Shown here piece after piece: positions 54,478 to 63,510 of a stretch of DNA of 64,000 nt (the first letter of the stretch is position 1; every line of letters begins with the position of its first letter). The position numbers and the translations under genes are program-made. The notes beneath the pieces were generated by a model, which saw nothing but the letters and a program-made list of their open reading frames with translations, was not told the DNA's origin and did no database searches. Origin of the DNA: Fusibacter bizertensis (GTDB lineage Bacteria > Bacillota > Clostridia > Peptostreptococcales > Acidaminobacteraceae); assembly GCF_029914245.1 (NCBI RefSeq), contig NZ_JARYZI010000002.1, positions 1 through 64,000 of the forward strand. The letters run 5' to 3'.

Positions 54478-55614
54478 CTATCTTGTAGTTACAGAAACTT
54501 TAACAAGATTTAAAGCTGAAGTTAATTCTTCAGCAGTAGCAACACCACTAGCATCAGCAACTGTGATTGTTCTAAGTGGTTGAACGCTACCATCTGCTAA
54601 TTTAGCGAAGATCGCATCATAAGCTGCTTTATCAAATGTAGTAAATCTGTCAAACGCATCTGCTTTATCGTCGCCGATTACAGCAGTTGGAAGACCAACA
54701 CCATCATTTGAAGCGTTGAATACTGAAGTTTTACCTGCATAGTTAGCCCATCCATCATTGTAGATAGAATCTAAAACGCTAATAACTGATGCAGCAAGAC
54801 CTTTTGTTGCAGAAGTGATAACTGTTTCGCTATCATATCTTTGGTCAACGTCAACGCCGATAACTTTTGTGCCTGACTCACTTGCAGCAGACATAACTGA
54901 TTTACCAACAGAACCACCACAAGCGAAGATTACTTCTACGCCTTCTTGGTACATAGTTCTAGCAGTTGCTTTGTTAGTATCATTTTCTTCAAAGTTTCCA
55001 GTGTAGTGGTAAGTTACTTTTACTTCTCCATCAGCATAACCTAAATCTGCAGCAGCAGCTTCAGCACCTTGAAGGAATCCGTAACCAAAAGCTTGAACAG
55101 CAGGAACAGCCATACCACCCATGAAACCTAAGTTTTTCATACCATCAGTTACTGCTGCATAACCAGCAAGGTAGCCTGATTGCTCTTCAGCATAAAGTAC
55201 GCTTGCTACATTACCTTTAGTTTCAAAAGTAGAGTAATCAGCAGTATGAGGTGTACCATCTAGTAAGATGAATTTTACATCTGGGTATTTTGTTTGTGCT
55301 TCGTAGATTGGAACCTCAAATAAGAATCCAGGAGTTACTACGATTTTAGCGCCACCAGTTACAGCTAAATCAATTGCAGCTAAGTAGCCAGCATCTGAAG
55401 CTTCTTCTGGTTTGATGTACGTATGAGAAATTTTGTTTTCTTCAGCATATGCTTTTACGCCTTCCCATGCGCCTTGGTTAAATGATTTGTCATCAATATT
55501 TCCTTTGTCTGTGATCAAAGCGATTTCATAAGTACCATCATCAGCTTTCGCACCACAACCTACCATACTCAATACAAGAATGAGTGATAGTACAATCAAT
55601 AATACTTTTTTCAT
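54478..55614 (-). CDS. BMP-family nucleoside-binding lipoprotein
   Basis: 378 residues. Signal peptide with lipobox SMVGC (Cys20). The mature protein is of the Med/BmpA type: EIALITDKGNIDDKSFNQGAWEG, GFLFEVPIYEAQTKYPDVKFILLDG, GMKNLGFMGGMAVPAVQAFGYGF, EVIFACGGSVGKSV and VIGVDVDQR. These bind nucleosides (guanosine, inosine or adenosine) on the outer face of the membrane. It is the first gene of a four-gene transporter with a near-consensus promoter. No purine riboswitch is visible in its leader. Confidence 0.94.
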   Translation of the reverse strand: MKKVLLIVLSLILVLSMVGCGAKADDGTYEIALITDKGNIDDKSFNQGAWEGVKAYAEENKISHTYIKPEEASDAGYLAAIDLAVTGGAKIVVTPGFLFEVPIYEAQTKYPDVKFILLDGTPHTADYSTFETKGNVASVLYAEEQSGYLAGYAAVTDGMKNLGFMGGMAVPAVQAFGYGFLQGAEAAAADLGYADGEVKVTYHYTGNFEENDTNKATARTMYQEGVEVIFACGGSVGKSVMSAASESGTKVIGVDVDQRYDSETVITSATKGLAASVISVLDSIYNDGWANYAGKTSVFNASNDGVGLPTAVIGDDKADAFDRFTTFDKAAYDAIFAKLADGSVQPLRTITVADASGVATAEELTSALNLVKVSVTTR

Positions 55615-55661
55615 TGTAAAACCTCCACTAATAAATTCATTCGACTTGCGTCTTCGAAATA

Positions 55662-55690
55662 ATTATATCGTTATCCACTTCAAATTACAA
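55662..55690 (-). promoter_or_regulatory. Promoter of the nucleoside-transporter operon
   Basis: On the minus strand TTGTAA (55690-55685), a 17-base spacer and TATAAT (55667-55662). About 40 bases downstream is the start, behind GTGGAGGTTTTACA. The remaining bases to 55999 are very AT-rich with one hairpin. Confidence 0.75.
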
Positions 55691-55862
55691 CAATAATTCG
55701 TATTGAAGCAATTTAAAAATACTCAAAAATTGAGTCTTTTACAAATACAAGGCTAATCGCTTTTGTATATAGTTAATTAATAATTTTTTCTCGAAATTTT
55801 CACGAAACTTTAACGAAATTACTATGTTAATAAAACACCAATTTATCGAATCAATCTGTCAT

Positions 55863-55890
55863 AAACTTGCAACACTTATGTAGCAAGTTT
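55863..55890. other. Inverted repeat upstream of the nucleoside-transporter promoter
   Basis: AAACTTGC and GCAAGTTT form a perfect 8-bp stem around 12 bases, with no U-tract. Could be a regulator site about 190 bp ahead of the transporter promoter; no further support. Confidence 0.35.
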
Positions 55891-55999
55891 ACAAAAAGTA
55901 TAACAAGCGTGTCTGAATATTCAAGCACTAGTCATTTGTATTGTTGAGTATATATAAATTTAACTATATGACTTATATTTAAAAAATATAAATCAACAT

Positions 56000-56317
56000 T
56001 TATAAATATTGACTAATTAACGCTTTTATTCCAGTCACATTGGCTGTATCTTTTGTACATTCACCCATTCTTACACCATCTTTATATAGTACAACAGTAG
56101 GTAGGCCTAAGACACGTTGACTAATTGAAAGTCTTCTTTCTTGAGATGTATTAAGTTTACCAAAAGTGACTTGACCTTCATAGTCATCTGCTAGTGATTC
56201 AAACTCGGGCATAAGTGCTTTGCATGGTTCACAACCTTCACCCCAGAAATCTACCAATACGAGTCCAGATGATTTAAGAACCTCAGCTTCAAAGTTTTCC
56301 TTGTCCAATATTAACAT
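56000..56317 (-). CDS. trxA: Thioredoxin with GCEPC active site
   Basis: 105 residues, full thioredoxin length. The strand LVLVDFWGEG leads into Cys29-Glu-Pro-Cys32 instead of the usual W-C-G-P-C, then KALMPEFESLA; the cis-Pro is in RVLGLPTVVLYKDG. Thioredoxins with G-C-x-P-C and 'KALMP' are known from glycine-reducing, amino-acid-fermenting clostridia (GCVPC in Eubacterium acidaminophilum), where they pass electrons to glycine reductase. Glu between the cysteines is a change from that. It begins nine bases after trxB, so both are made together. No glycine reductase genes lie in this window. Confidence 0.92.
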   Translation of the reverse strand: MLILDKENFEAEVLKSSGLVLVDFWGEGCEPCKALMPEFESLADDYEGQVTFGKLNTSQERRLSISQRVLGLPTVVLYKDGVRMGECTKDTANVTGIKALISQYL

Positions 56318-56326
56318 TTCTTCCTC

Positions 56327-57271
56327 CTAATCCGCTAATGCGTCTACATATTTTTCAGCTTGAACGGCTGCAATTGCACCATCAGCTGTTGCTGTCACAA
56401 CTTGTCTAAGCGATTTTACTCTTATATCACCCGCTGCAAAAACACCAGGAATTTCAGTAAGCATTTGAGCATCGGTGATAATATATCCAGACTGGTCTAG
56501 CTTTACGAGGTCTCTGACAAGTCCTGTTTCTGGAATATATCCCACAAAAACGAAGATCCCCATCAAACCGTCATTCGGATCAGCCATGATCTCTTTTGTT
56601 TCACCTGTTAGATAATTTTCAAGTTCAACACCTTGCACCATACCTTCACCAACAATTCTTTTGGCACCTGAATTATAAATAAATTCTATTTTAGGGTTTT
56701 TAGTTGCCTTTTCAACAATTGATTTAGCCGCTCTAAACGCATCACGTCTATGAACAATGGTAACTTTTTTTGCAAACTTCGTAATAAACATCGCTTCCTC
56801 AAGCGCTGTATCGCCACCACCAAATACAAAAACCTCTAAATCAGTGAAAAACTCAGCATCACATGTAGCGCAATATGATACACCTTTACCTGTAAGTTCT
56901 TTTTCACCTGGCACTTTTAAAAGTCTCGGTCTTGCGCCCATTGCAAGGATCACTGACTTGGCTTTTAAGTCGCCTTTATTTGTAACAATGGTTTTTATAG
57001 TACCATCGAGCTTAAGCTCAGTCACTTCTGCTCTCATTCTCTCAGCACCGAATTCTTCTGCCTGCTCAACCATACGTGCAACTAAAGAAGGACCTGTGGC
57101 ATCTTTAATCGAACCTGGATAATTTGCAACTTCCTCAGTTCCCGATATCTGACCACCGGTTTTATCTTTTTCTAAAATCAAAGTTGACATTTTTGCTCTT
57201 GCTGCATAAAGACCAGCAGATAAACCAGCTGGACCCGATCCAATGATGATTACATCATAAATCTTCTCCAT
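56327..57271 (-). CDS. trxB: Thioredoxin reductase
   Basis: 314 residues. FAD motif GSGPAGLSAGLYAAR, disulfide CATC at 134-137, second nucleotide motif VFGGGDTALEEA, NADPH-binding HRRDAFRA, and the GVFAAGDI signature near the end. It reduces thioredoxin with NADPH. The gene lies between nptA and trxA with nine-base gaps on either side; the pairing with the unusual thioredoxin implies they are cognate. Confidence 0.97.
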   Translation of the reverse strand: MEKIYDVIIIGSGPAGLSAGLYAARAKMSTLILEKDKTGGQISGTEEVANYPGSIKDATGPSLVARMVEQAEEFGAERMRAEVTELKLDGTIKTIVTNKGDLKAKSVILAMGARPRLLKVPGEKELTGKGVSYCATCDAEFFTDLEVFVFGGGDTALEEAMFITKFAKKVTIVHRRDAFRAAKSIVEKATKNPKIEFIYNSGAKRIVGEGMVQGVELENYLTGETKEIMADPNDGLMGIFVFVGYIPETGLVRDLVKLDQSGYIITDAQMLTEIPGVFAAGDIRVKSLRQVVTATADGAIAAVQAEKYVDALAD

Positions 57272-57280
57272 AAATTCCTC

Positions 57281-58933
57281 CTAATGTTCTGATACGTCAA
57301 GTACAGCCAATGCTATATTTGATGAATGATCCGAAATTCTCTCAAGGTTACTCAGCATGTCTAAGAATATAATCCCCGAGCTCGTTTCACATCTTCCCTC
57401 ATTGAGCCTTGAAATGTGTTTTTTACGAAGTGTTTTTTCCATCTCATCAACGACACCTTCAATTTCAATCACCTTTTGTGCTTTATATCGATTTTCTTCT
57501 TTCATAGCTTCAAGTGACAACTCATAAGCTTCAAAGACCTTAGAAACCATATCGTCTAGTTCTAGTACTGCTTTATCTGAAAAATGTACATTATTATCTA
57601 TCTTGTAAAGCGCAAGTTCAGCAATATTATCTGCATGATCTCCAACTCTCTCAATATCATTAATCGTACTAAATAAGCCATCTAGTATCTTACGATCATC
57701 ATTATCAATTGCTGTATTAGAAAGTTTAATTAGATATTCACTGATTTCCCGTTCTAATACATTGATTGTTTTTTCAATTTTAAATGTCCTGTCTATGCCC
57801 TTTTGGTCATTGTTTTTAAGAGCACCAATAGCACTATCCAGCGACATCTTTGCCAAGTTACCCATATGAAGCACTTCTTTTACCACTTGTCCAAGTGCTA
57901 TTGTAGGGGTTTCAAGAATTCTCTCATCAAGGTATTTTACTCCAAAAGTAGTTGCTTCTTTTTCCTCTTGTGTAATAGGAATAAGCATATTTACACTCTT
58001 AACAAGTAACCCTGCAAATGGCAATAAGATCAATGTATTTAACACATTAAAAAATGTATGTGCATTAGCCAGTTGTCTTGCAGGATCATCACCCATTGAC
58101 GTTACGATATTAATTGTAAGTTTAGAGAAGAATGCAAAGAATATCAATGTTCCAAGTAAATTGAACAATAAATGCATCACTGCTGCTCGTTTTGCTGTTC
58201 TATTAGCACTTATTGATGACAATAAAGCTGTAACACACGTTCCAACATTTGTACCTAATAGCATAGGGAAAGCCGCCTCAATTGGCAGTGCTCCAGTACT
58301 TGCAAGTGCAACCATTATACCAGTAGTTGCAGATGAACTTTGTACAACAGCAGTTACCATAAGACCCAGTAAGAAACCTTTAAATGCACCCCATAATGTA
58401 CCTGCACCGATAGATTGAATCATCGTTACAAATCCCTCGTATTCACGAAGTGGCTTAAGTGCATCTTTCATAAGTTCCATTCCTAGAAAGAGGATACCAA
58501 ATCCCAAGATAATCTCACCTAGAATAATACGTTTATTCTTCTTTGAAAACAATTTGATACCGACACCTACCGCTATTGCAATTGGCGCAAGCATCGTTAA
58601 ATCTATCGAGACGAGTTGAGCTGTTATAGTGGTACCTATATTGGCTCCCATGATAACACCAATCGCTTGTGTCAAGTTCATGATACCCGCATTAACAAAA
58701 CCAACAACCATAACAGTCGTTGCTGAAGAACTCTGAACAATAACAGTGACCAAGGCGCCCATCAATACACCTTTGAAAACATTCCCAGATAATTTCTCAA
58801 TGATCTTTTCCAGCTTATTACCTGCTGATTTCTCTAGACCTTCGCTCATAACGGTCATACCGTAGAGAAACAAACCCAGACCACCTAATAATGGCATAAC
58901 AATCGCCAAAATTGCATCTGTTGAAAAACTCAT
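57281..58933 (-). CDS. Na+/phosphate cotransporter family protein with PhoU-like tail
   Basis: 550 residues. The N-terminal 310 contain about nine membrane helices and the two inverted QSSSATT repeats (VIVQSSSATTVMVVG near 67 and AVVQSSSATTGIMVA near 200) that define the NptA/PNaS family. GANIGTTITAQ and GTNVGTCVTAL flank them. Residues about 340-545 are a PhoU-like helical domain (IGALKNNDQKGIDRTFKIE, DIERVGDHADNIAE, NLERISDHSSNIA). It imports or exports phosphate with Na+, the tail regulating it. First gene of an operon with trxB-trxA; a reason for that linkage is not evident. Confidence 0.94.
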   Translation of the reverse strand: MSFSTDAILAIVMPLLGGLGLFLYGMTVMSEGLEKSAGNKLEKIIEKLSGNVFKGVLMGALVTVIVQSSSATTVMVVGFVNAGIMNLTQAIGVIMGANIGTTITAQLVSIDLTMLAPIAIAVGVGIKLFSKKNKRIILGEIILGFGILFLGMELMKDALKPLREYEGFVTMIQSIGAGTLWGAFKGFLLGLMVTAVVQSSSATTGIMVALASTGALPIEAAFPMLLGTNVGTCVTALLSSISANRTAKRAAVMHLLFNLLGTLIFFAFFSKLTINIVTSMGDDPARQLANAHTFFNVLNTLILLPFAGLLVKSVNMLIPITQEEKEATTFGVKYLDERILETPTIALGQVVKEVLHMGNLAKMSLDSAIGALKNNDQKGIDRTFKIEKTINVLEREISEYLIKLSNTAIDNDDRKILDGLFSTINDIERVGDHADNIAELALYKIDNNVHFSDKAVLELDDMVSKVFEAYELSLEAMKEENRYKAQKVIEIEGVVDEMEKTLRKKHISRLNEGRCETSSGIIFLDMLSNLERISDHSSNIALAVLDVSEH

Positions 58934-59002
58934 ATTACTCTCCTTAACATGCTTTTATTTTCTTTATTGATCTCTCTATTCTATCTATATGCGATTTAAT
59001 TC

Positions 59003-59038
59003 GCAAAAAAAACACTACATCGACTTCGGTGCAGTGTT
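59003..59038 (-). terminator. Terminator after trmL
   Basis: On the minus strand AACACTGCACCGAAG pairs with TCGATGTAGTGTT, followed by TTTTTTTGCG. It starts 10 bases past the trmL stop and closes the nth-to-trmL gene run. Confidence 0.87.
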
Positions 59039-59048
59039 TAGTTTTACA

Positions 59049-59516
59049 CTATTTTAAATCAAAAAAATCATTTTGTCTTAAAGCTTCATATAAAATAATT
59101 GCGACTGAATTAGACAAATTCAAACTTCTTAAGTGCTCATTTTTTCTCATAGGAATCTTAAAACGCGATTCCTTATAATTTTCATGAATATATGCGGGTA
59201 ATCCTGAAGTTTCTCTTCCAAAGATAATAAAAGCATTTTCATCAAAATGGGTCTCATCATAGTATTTCGTAGCTTTTGTAGTTGCAAAATACAATTTCTC
59301 ATCTCCATACTTTGAAAAAAAAGCATGTTCGTCTTCATGAATTTCGAGATCAAGGTACTCCCAATAATCGAGTCCGGCACGCTTAAGATGTTTATCATCC
59401 AGTGAAAATCCAAGAGGTTTTATCAGATGCAACTTGGTACCTGTTATTGCACAGCTTCTTGCAATATTCCCTGTATTTGGCGGAATTTCAGGTTGATACA
59501 ATACTATATTAATCAT
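59049..59516 (-). CDS. trmL: tRNA (cytidine/uridine-34-2'-O)-methyltransferase TrmL
   Basis: 155 residues, a minimal SPOUT enzyme. N-terminal INIVLYQPEIPPNTGNIARSCAITG, LHLIKPLGFSLDDKHLKRAGLDYWEYL, the SAM knot AFIIFGRETSGLP and IPMRKNEHLRSLNLSNSVAIILYEAL, all as in TrmL/CspR. It adds the 2'-O-methyl to the wobble base of two leucine tRNAs. Eleven bases after cheX, probably cotranscribed. Confidence 0.96.
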   Translation of the reverse strand: MINIVLYQPEIPPNTGNIARSCAITGTKLHLIKPLGFSLDDKHLKRAGLDYWEYLDLEIHEDEHAFFSKYGDEKLYFATTKATKYYDETHFDENAFIIFGRETSGLPAYIHENYKESRFKIPMRKNEHLRSLNLSNSVAIILYEALRQNDFFDLK

Positions 59517-59527
59517 TATATTCTCCG

Positions 59528-59989
59528 TTATTTTTTTATGCCGATATCAAACTCTATTTCTCCAAGTGCAGACACCAATGGTACACAAAGGGTTTCCATA
59601 CCAGCAGAAGAAATTTCTATTGCAGTCCCTTTAACAAGAGATGGTGGTGTTATGTCAATTTTTGCGCCTAAGTTAAACAATAAAGTAGCAGAGTTGCCCA
59701 TGATCATATTGCCAAGTTCAGAAAGTGCACTTTTTGCCATTTCATCAATTTCATTGACAGGCATTCCCATCATCATTCCAGAAGCTACTGCTTTTGCCAT
59801 CTCTTCAGAAAGACTAAATACTGCTTGACCTTTAATATCGCCAGTTATTCCTAATATAATTACTAGTTCCCTCGTCGGAAACGGATTACTTCGAACGTAT
59901 GGTTTGCCAACACTAAATTTATCAGTCACAAAATTATTCAATACTTCAGTTGATGCTTTAATAAATGCATTGATATATTCTACTTTCAC
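59528..59989 (-). CDS. cheX: CheX-like chemotaxis phosphatase
   Basis: 153 residues from a GTG at 59989, chosen because GGAGGGAAAACC precedes it. The fold and motifs match CheX: ELVIILGITGDIKGQAVFSL near 45, then the catalytic helix SALSELGNMIMGNSATLL with Glu and Asn, and the Pro in DITPPSLVKG. CheX removes the phosphate from CheY-P and so resets the flagellar motor signal. No other chemotaxis gene is in the window. A 101-bp gap separates it from the preceding histidine phosphatase. Confidence 0.92.
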   Translation of the reverse strand: MKVEYINAFIKASTEVLNNFVTDKFSVGKPYVRSNPFPTRELVIILGITGDIKGQAVFSLSEEMAKAVASGMMMGMPVNEIDEMAKSALSELGNMIMGNSATLLFNLGAKIDITPPSLVKGTAIEISSAGMETLCVPLVSALGEIEFDIGIKK

Positions 59990-60090
59990 CGGTTTTCCCT
60001 CCTTACCAAAATAATTTATACCCCTATGATAACACATTTTACAGAATTCATGATACTTTTTTTGCTTTTGGTTTGGATGAAAAACAACTG

Positions 60091-60687
60091 TTATTGATTA
60101 ATGCCTCTTACGACTGGATATCCCATTACATATTCTAGTCTGTTGATACCACAGTTCTCAATTCTGAACTTCCAATATCCAGTATTATCTCCAAAACAAA
60201 GGAAACTAAGCAGTGATTGAATAACACCGCCATGTGCAACAATTGCTATTTTTACATCAGAGTCTAAAGAAAAAGGTTCTATGATTTTTTTATACGCATT
60301 TGTAACCCTTTCAAACATTTCTTTAACACTTTCGCCCTCAGGGACCTTAAAATTTTCAAATTCGGCAAACCATTGATTTAACAATTCCCCACTTTCAGAT
60401 TGTATTTCTTCCATTTTTTTACCTTCCCAAATGCCGAAATTCATCTCTTGAAGTGATTCTAGTGGTGATGGAACTATAGCTTGATGTTTGCCAATTATTT
60501 TAGCCGTTTCATGCGCTCTGTATAAGTTAGAACAATAAAAAGCGTCAAATTGAACATCTTTCAATTTTTCTCCCGCTAAAACAGCCTGTCCAATTCCCTT
60601 TTCTGTTAATGGGACATCAAGTACACCTGCAAATCTTTTTTCTACATTTGCGGTTGTTTCTCCATGTCGAATTAAATAGATTTCCAT
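60091..60687 (-). CDS. Histidine phosphatase family protein
   Basis: 198 residues. RHGET motif at 8-12 (YLIRHGETTANVEKRFAG), AHETAKIIG after the SNLYR segment, LQEMNFGIWEGKKMEEI with the catalytic Glu and IVAHGGVIQSLLSF with the second His. The group includes alpha-ribazole phosphatase (CobC) and phosphoglycerate-mutase-like enzymes. The start MEIYLIRHGETTANVEKRF is CobC-like, but there is no cobalamin gene nearby, so I leave the substrate open. Located between DUF2225 and cheX genes on the same strand. Confidence 0.9.
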   Translation of the reverse strand: MEIYLIRHGETTANVEKRFAGVLDVPLTEKGIGQAVLAGEKLKDVQFDAFYCSNLYRAHETAKIIGKHQAIVPSPLESLQEMNFGIWEGKKMEEIQSESGELLNQWFAEFENFKVPEGESVKEMFERVTNAYKKIIEPFSLDSDVKIAIVAHGGVIQSLLSFLCFGDNTGYWKFRIENCGINRLEYVMGYPVVRGINQ

Positions 60688-60703
60688 TAAAAACTCCTAA
60701 TCT

Positions 60704-61420
60704 TCAATAATTTGTGGTCAATATAGTCGCAGGTTCATTTTTTTTAGATAAACTGTACTCTTCTGCTGCAAGCGCCCATTGTTCTTTAGCATATCCCTTG
60801 ATCAATCTGTTTTTATAAGCAAACTCATGTTTAACAACCATATCGTACCATCTAATAGCTTCTTTGTAGTTGCCGAGTTGCCTATTGAGTTCCCCTATTA
60901 AATAGATAATTTCAAGTTCTTTCTCTTCAGCATCTTCTTGCTTTTCAAGTTCAAAACTTTTGATAAAAGCATCTAACGCAAGTTTCACATATTTCATATT
61001 TTCCGAAGTATTACCAGCTTCTTCATAGAACCATGCAAGTCTTAGAAGTAGCTTACCAATAATCGCTTGCTTTTCTTTTAAAACATTATAATTGACTAAT
61101 GCAATGAGATGCACTTTAATTGCAGCGTTAATGTCTCTCTCTTTCGTAAAATCTTGAACTTTCCAGCTTTTTGTAATGGTATTTTTAACTGTATCACGAC
61201 ATTTGGCAGTGATCTCTTGTTTAAAATCATTTTCAAATTTTGTATATCCACAATTTGGACAACAAATTACCCCATAAAATGTAGGGTTTTCTCCATTGAA
61301 TATTGTATGAAAATCTTTTTTTCTTTCCTTTGCTCTGATGGCAGAGGTTTTCACTTGCTTTGATGTGAAATCTTTTCCACAAATCTGACAAGTGTAGCTT
61401 CTATCAAACAACGCGCTCAT
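60704..61420 (-). CDS. DUF2225 protein with zinc-ribbon motifs
   Basis: 238 residues. Two cysteine pairs, CQIC near 15 and CCPNC near 54, probably bind one zinc ion. From about 95 onwards all helical with TPR-like repeats (KLLLRLAWFYEEAGNTSENMKYVKLALDAF and IIYLIGELNRQLGNYKEAIRWYD). This is the DUF2225 architecture of Firmicutes; a role in cell-envelope or spore processes has been guessed only. It lies 11 bp after the FtsA-like gene, so they are cotranscribed. Confidence 0.87.
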   Translation of the reverse strand: MSALFDRSYTCQICGKDFTSKQVKTSAIRAKERKKDFHTIFNGENPTFYGVICCPNCGYTKFENDFKQEITAKCRDTVKNTITKSWKVQDFTKERDINAAIKVHLIALVNYNVLKEKQAIIGKLLLRLAWFYEEAGNTSENMKYVKLALDAFIKSFELEKQEDAEEKELEIIYLIGELNRQLGNYKEAIRWYDMVVKHEFAYKNRLIKGYAKEQWALAAEEYSLSKKNEPATILTTNY

Positions 61421-61431
61421 CTACGCCTCCA

Positions 61432-63510
61432 TTAATTATTCCAAAACACGTCAATTATATCACCTGATTTAAGTAAGTCAGTATATTTGGCTCTTTCACC
61501 GTTTAATTTCAATACCAAAATACCCTGTGGTTTAGTCAAATCAAATTCGATATGATTGAAAATATCCACAAAGACAATCTCTTTTTTATGGTTGGGAATC
61601 TGTACTGAACTTCCATTTATTACGACATCAAGGTGTCCACTCACATCAGCCTCATTCTGGGATGATACTGAATCAACACCCTCAACACCCTCACTTGATT
61701 CAGTACCGTTATTTGAATCAGAATCTTTCTTAAACTTATCTTTACTTACTACGATAGATTCCTCTTCCTTTATATAGGTATAAGCATCTCCAGTTCGAAT
61801 TTTATAGGTTGGTTCTAGTTTTTGTTCGCCTAAATATATCGCAAATTGTGTAAGATCAAGCTCAACTGCTTCAGCAAGTTCCCTAACCGTTTTAATTCCC
61901 TTAGTTACAATTTCATCACCGGCAATAAGTATATATTCTCCAGTTCGGTTTACACCATTGACACTAACAAACTCGATTGTCTTAATTTTTTCCCCGTTTA
62001 GACTTACAAAACTATCAAGCTTCACAGCTTCTCGCAGTGTCATCCGTCGTGCCTTGCCTTTTTCAGCTGATATAATAGTGATTTGATCCTTATGGTTGAT
62101 CTTAGAGTCAAGGTGCGCTTGCACACCGTTGATATAGATCCTCGCAGGTTCTCCATAATCACCTTTTATTTCTCTATGAGTATCATCAATGGTGATCGTG
62201 TAACTTTCACCTCGTTCAGAAATCAAACTACGTGCATTATACCCTGTAAGAATCAAAGCATCTGATACCTGTAACGGTTTTGAATTAAACAATCTTATCG
62301 CTGTTTCGTTGACGTTAACTTGTATAAAGTCTTGATCTCTTTCTTCAAAAGCCGTGACACCTATCCCCATAGGCGTTATAAACTCTGGTCCTACTAGCGC
62401 AGTCGTCTCAAAACTAATCATCTCTAAGTTTTCGACACTTTTAATAACAACTCTTTCAAGCGGCAAATTAAGATGTTTTGCAAGTGCACTTGTAAAGCCT
62501 GGGATTTGTGCGCCACCCCCAATACAGAAAACTGCACTTGGTGGTTTTTTATTGAGTTGTATAATATTTTCAGCAACTTCTTTTGTAATATTGTCAACTA
62601 CATCATCTAATTGCATCATTATTTCGTCAGTTGTCATTTCATGTGTCAACCCAAGTACATCTACAAACTTATTTGGACCATTTTTACATAAGCCTATTTT
62701 TAGTTTTTCTGCATTGTTAAAATCCAACAAATATGTTTGCGCAATTTTCTCTGTAATTTCATCTCCTGCAAGCGCAACCATACCATATGATATTACGGAA
62801 CCATCTTTTGATATGGCAATATCAGATGTACCTGCACCTACATCAACTAATGCAAGGTTTAAAAGTCTTAAATTCTGTGGAATAGCAACATTAATAGAAG
62901 CAATTGGCTCAAGTGTCAAATTCATCACTTCGAGTCCTGCTTTATTGATTACAGAATACAAACTATCTACAACAATATGCGGTAAAAATGTAGCAATAAT
63001 ATCCACACTTAATTTCTGTCCTCTATGCCCAACAGGGTTAAGAATCATGCTATTGTCTAAAAAGTAATTGATCACGCTATAACCGACACAATAGTAGCTC
63101 GACTGCAATTCATTAGATTCAGTGAGCTTTTTCTGCGCCAATTGAATCGCTTGCATCTCTATACTATCAGTGACAGACTTATCGATCTCTTTTGTAACAT
63201 CAATTTCAAGCTCATAGACTGCACGCTCTGTTTTCAAAGCTCTACCTGCGGCAGCTATTGCAGCTTGTTCCAGCCTAAACCCGTTGCGTTCTTCTACTTT
63301 CCCAACTACAGTTTTTACCACATCTGTAACTTTAGCGATATCGTGAATTTGCCCATCAAACATCGCACGATCGGGATGCTCCATGATCTCATAATCTACT
63401 ACAACATATTTCTTATCAACTTTTTTAGACAGTACACCTACCACACTTCTTGTACCTATATCAAGTGCAAACATTAGATTTTTGGGCATTGGATTTAATT
63501 TTTTTGTCAT
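61432..63510 (-). CDS. Large FtsA-like actin-fold protein with C-terminal extension
   Basis: 692 residues. Residues 1-390 are an actin-type ATPase of FtsA/PilM kind: MFALDIGTRSVVGVLSKK (phosphate 1), ALVDVGAGTSDIAISKDG (phosphate 2), and the adenosine loop AVFCIGGGAQIPGFTSAL. FtsA itself ends near 410; here 300 more residues follow. That tail seems to hold several small beta domains (NSKPLQVSDALILTGYNARSL, INGVQAHLDSKINHKDQITII, SFVSLNGEKIKTIEFVSVNG) and a Ser/Glu/Gly-rich linker. No membrane-binding amphipathic helix of FtsA is visible at the end. It may anchor a cytoskeletal or division structure. Its ATG overlaps the nth stop by four bases. Confidence 0.85.
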   Translation of the reverse strand: MTKKLNPMPKNLMFALDIGTRSVVGVLSKKVDKKYVVVDYEIMEHPDRAMFDGQIHDIAKVTDVVKTVVGKVEERNGFRLEQAAIAAAGRALKTERAVYELEIDVTKEIDKSVTDSIEMQAIQLAQKKLTESNELQSSYYCVGYSVINYFLDNSMILNPVGHRGQKLSVDIIATFLPHIVVDSLYSVINKAGLEVMNLTLEPIASINVAIPQNLRLLNLALVDVGAGTSDIAISKDGSVISYGMVALAGDEITEKIAQTYLLDFNNAEKLKIGLCKNGPNKFVDVLGLTHEMTTDEIMMQLDDVVDNITKEVAENIIQLNKKPPSAVFCIGGGAQIPGFTSALAKHLNLPLERVVIKSVENLEMISFETTALVGPEFITPMGIGVTAFEERDQDFIQVNVNETAIRLFNSKPLQVSDALILTGYNARSLISERGESYTITIDDTHREIKGDYGEPARIYINGVQAHLDSKINHKDQITIISAEKGKARRMTLREAVKLDSFVSLNGEKIKTIEFVSVNGVNRTGEYILIAGDEIVTKGIKTVRELAEAVELDLTQFAIYLGEQKLEPTYKIRTGDAYTYIKEEESIVVSKDKFKKDSDSNNGTESSEGVEGVDSVSSQNEADVSGHLDVVINGSSVQIPNHKKEIVFVDIFNHIEFDLTKPQGILVLKLNGERAKYTDLLKSGDIIDVFWNN

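Noticed and set aside
55615-55999. Purine riboswitch ahead of the nucleoside-transporter operon
   Set aside because: No conserved TATA-flanked P1 stem or kissing-loop sequences were found in the leader; only a sigma-A promoter and an AT-rich tract.
62354-63067. 237-codon plus-strand open frame
   Set aside because: Fully antisense to the FtsA-like gene, whose motifs and coupled start are convincing; no ribosome site and Ser/Ile-rich composition of a shadow frame.
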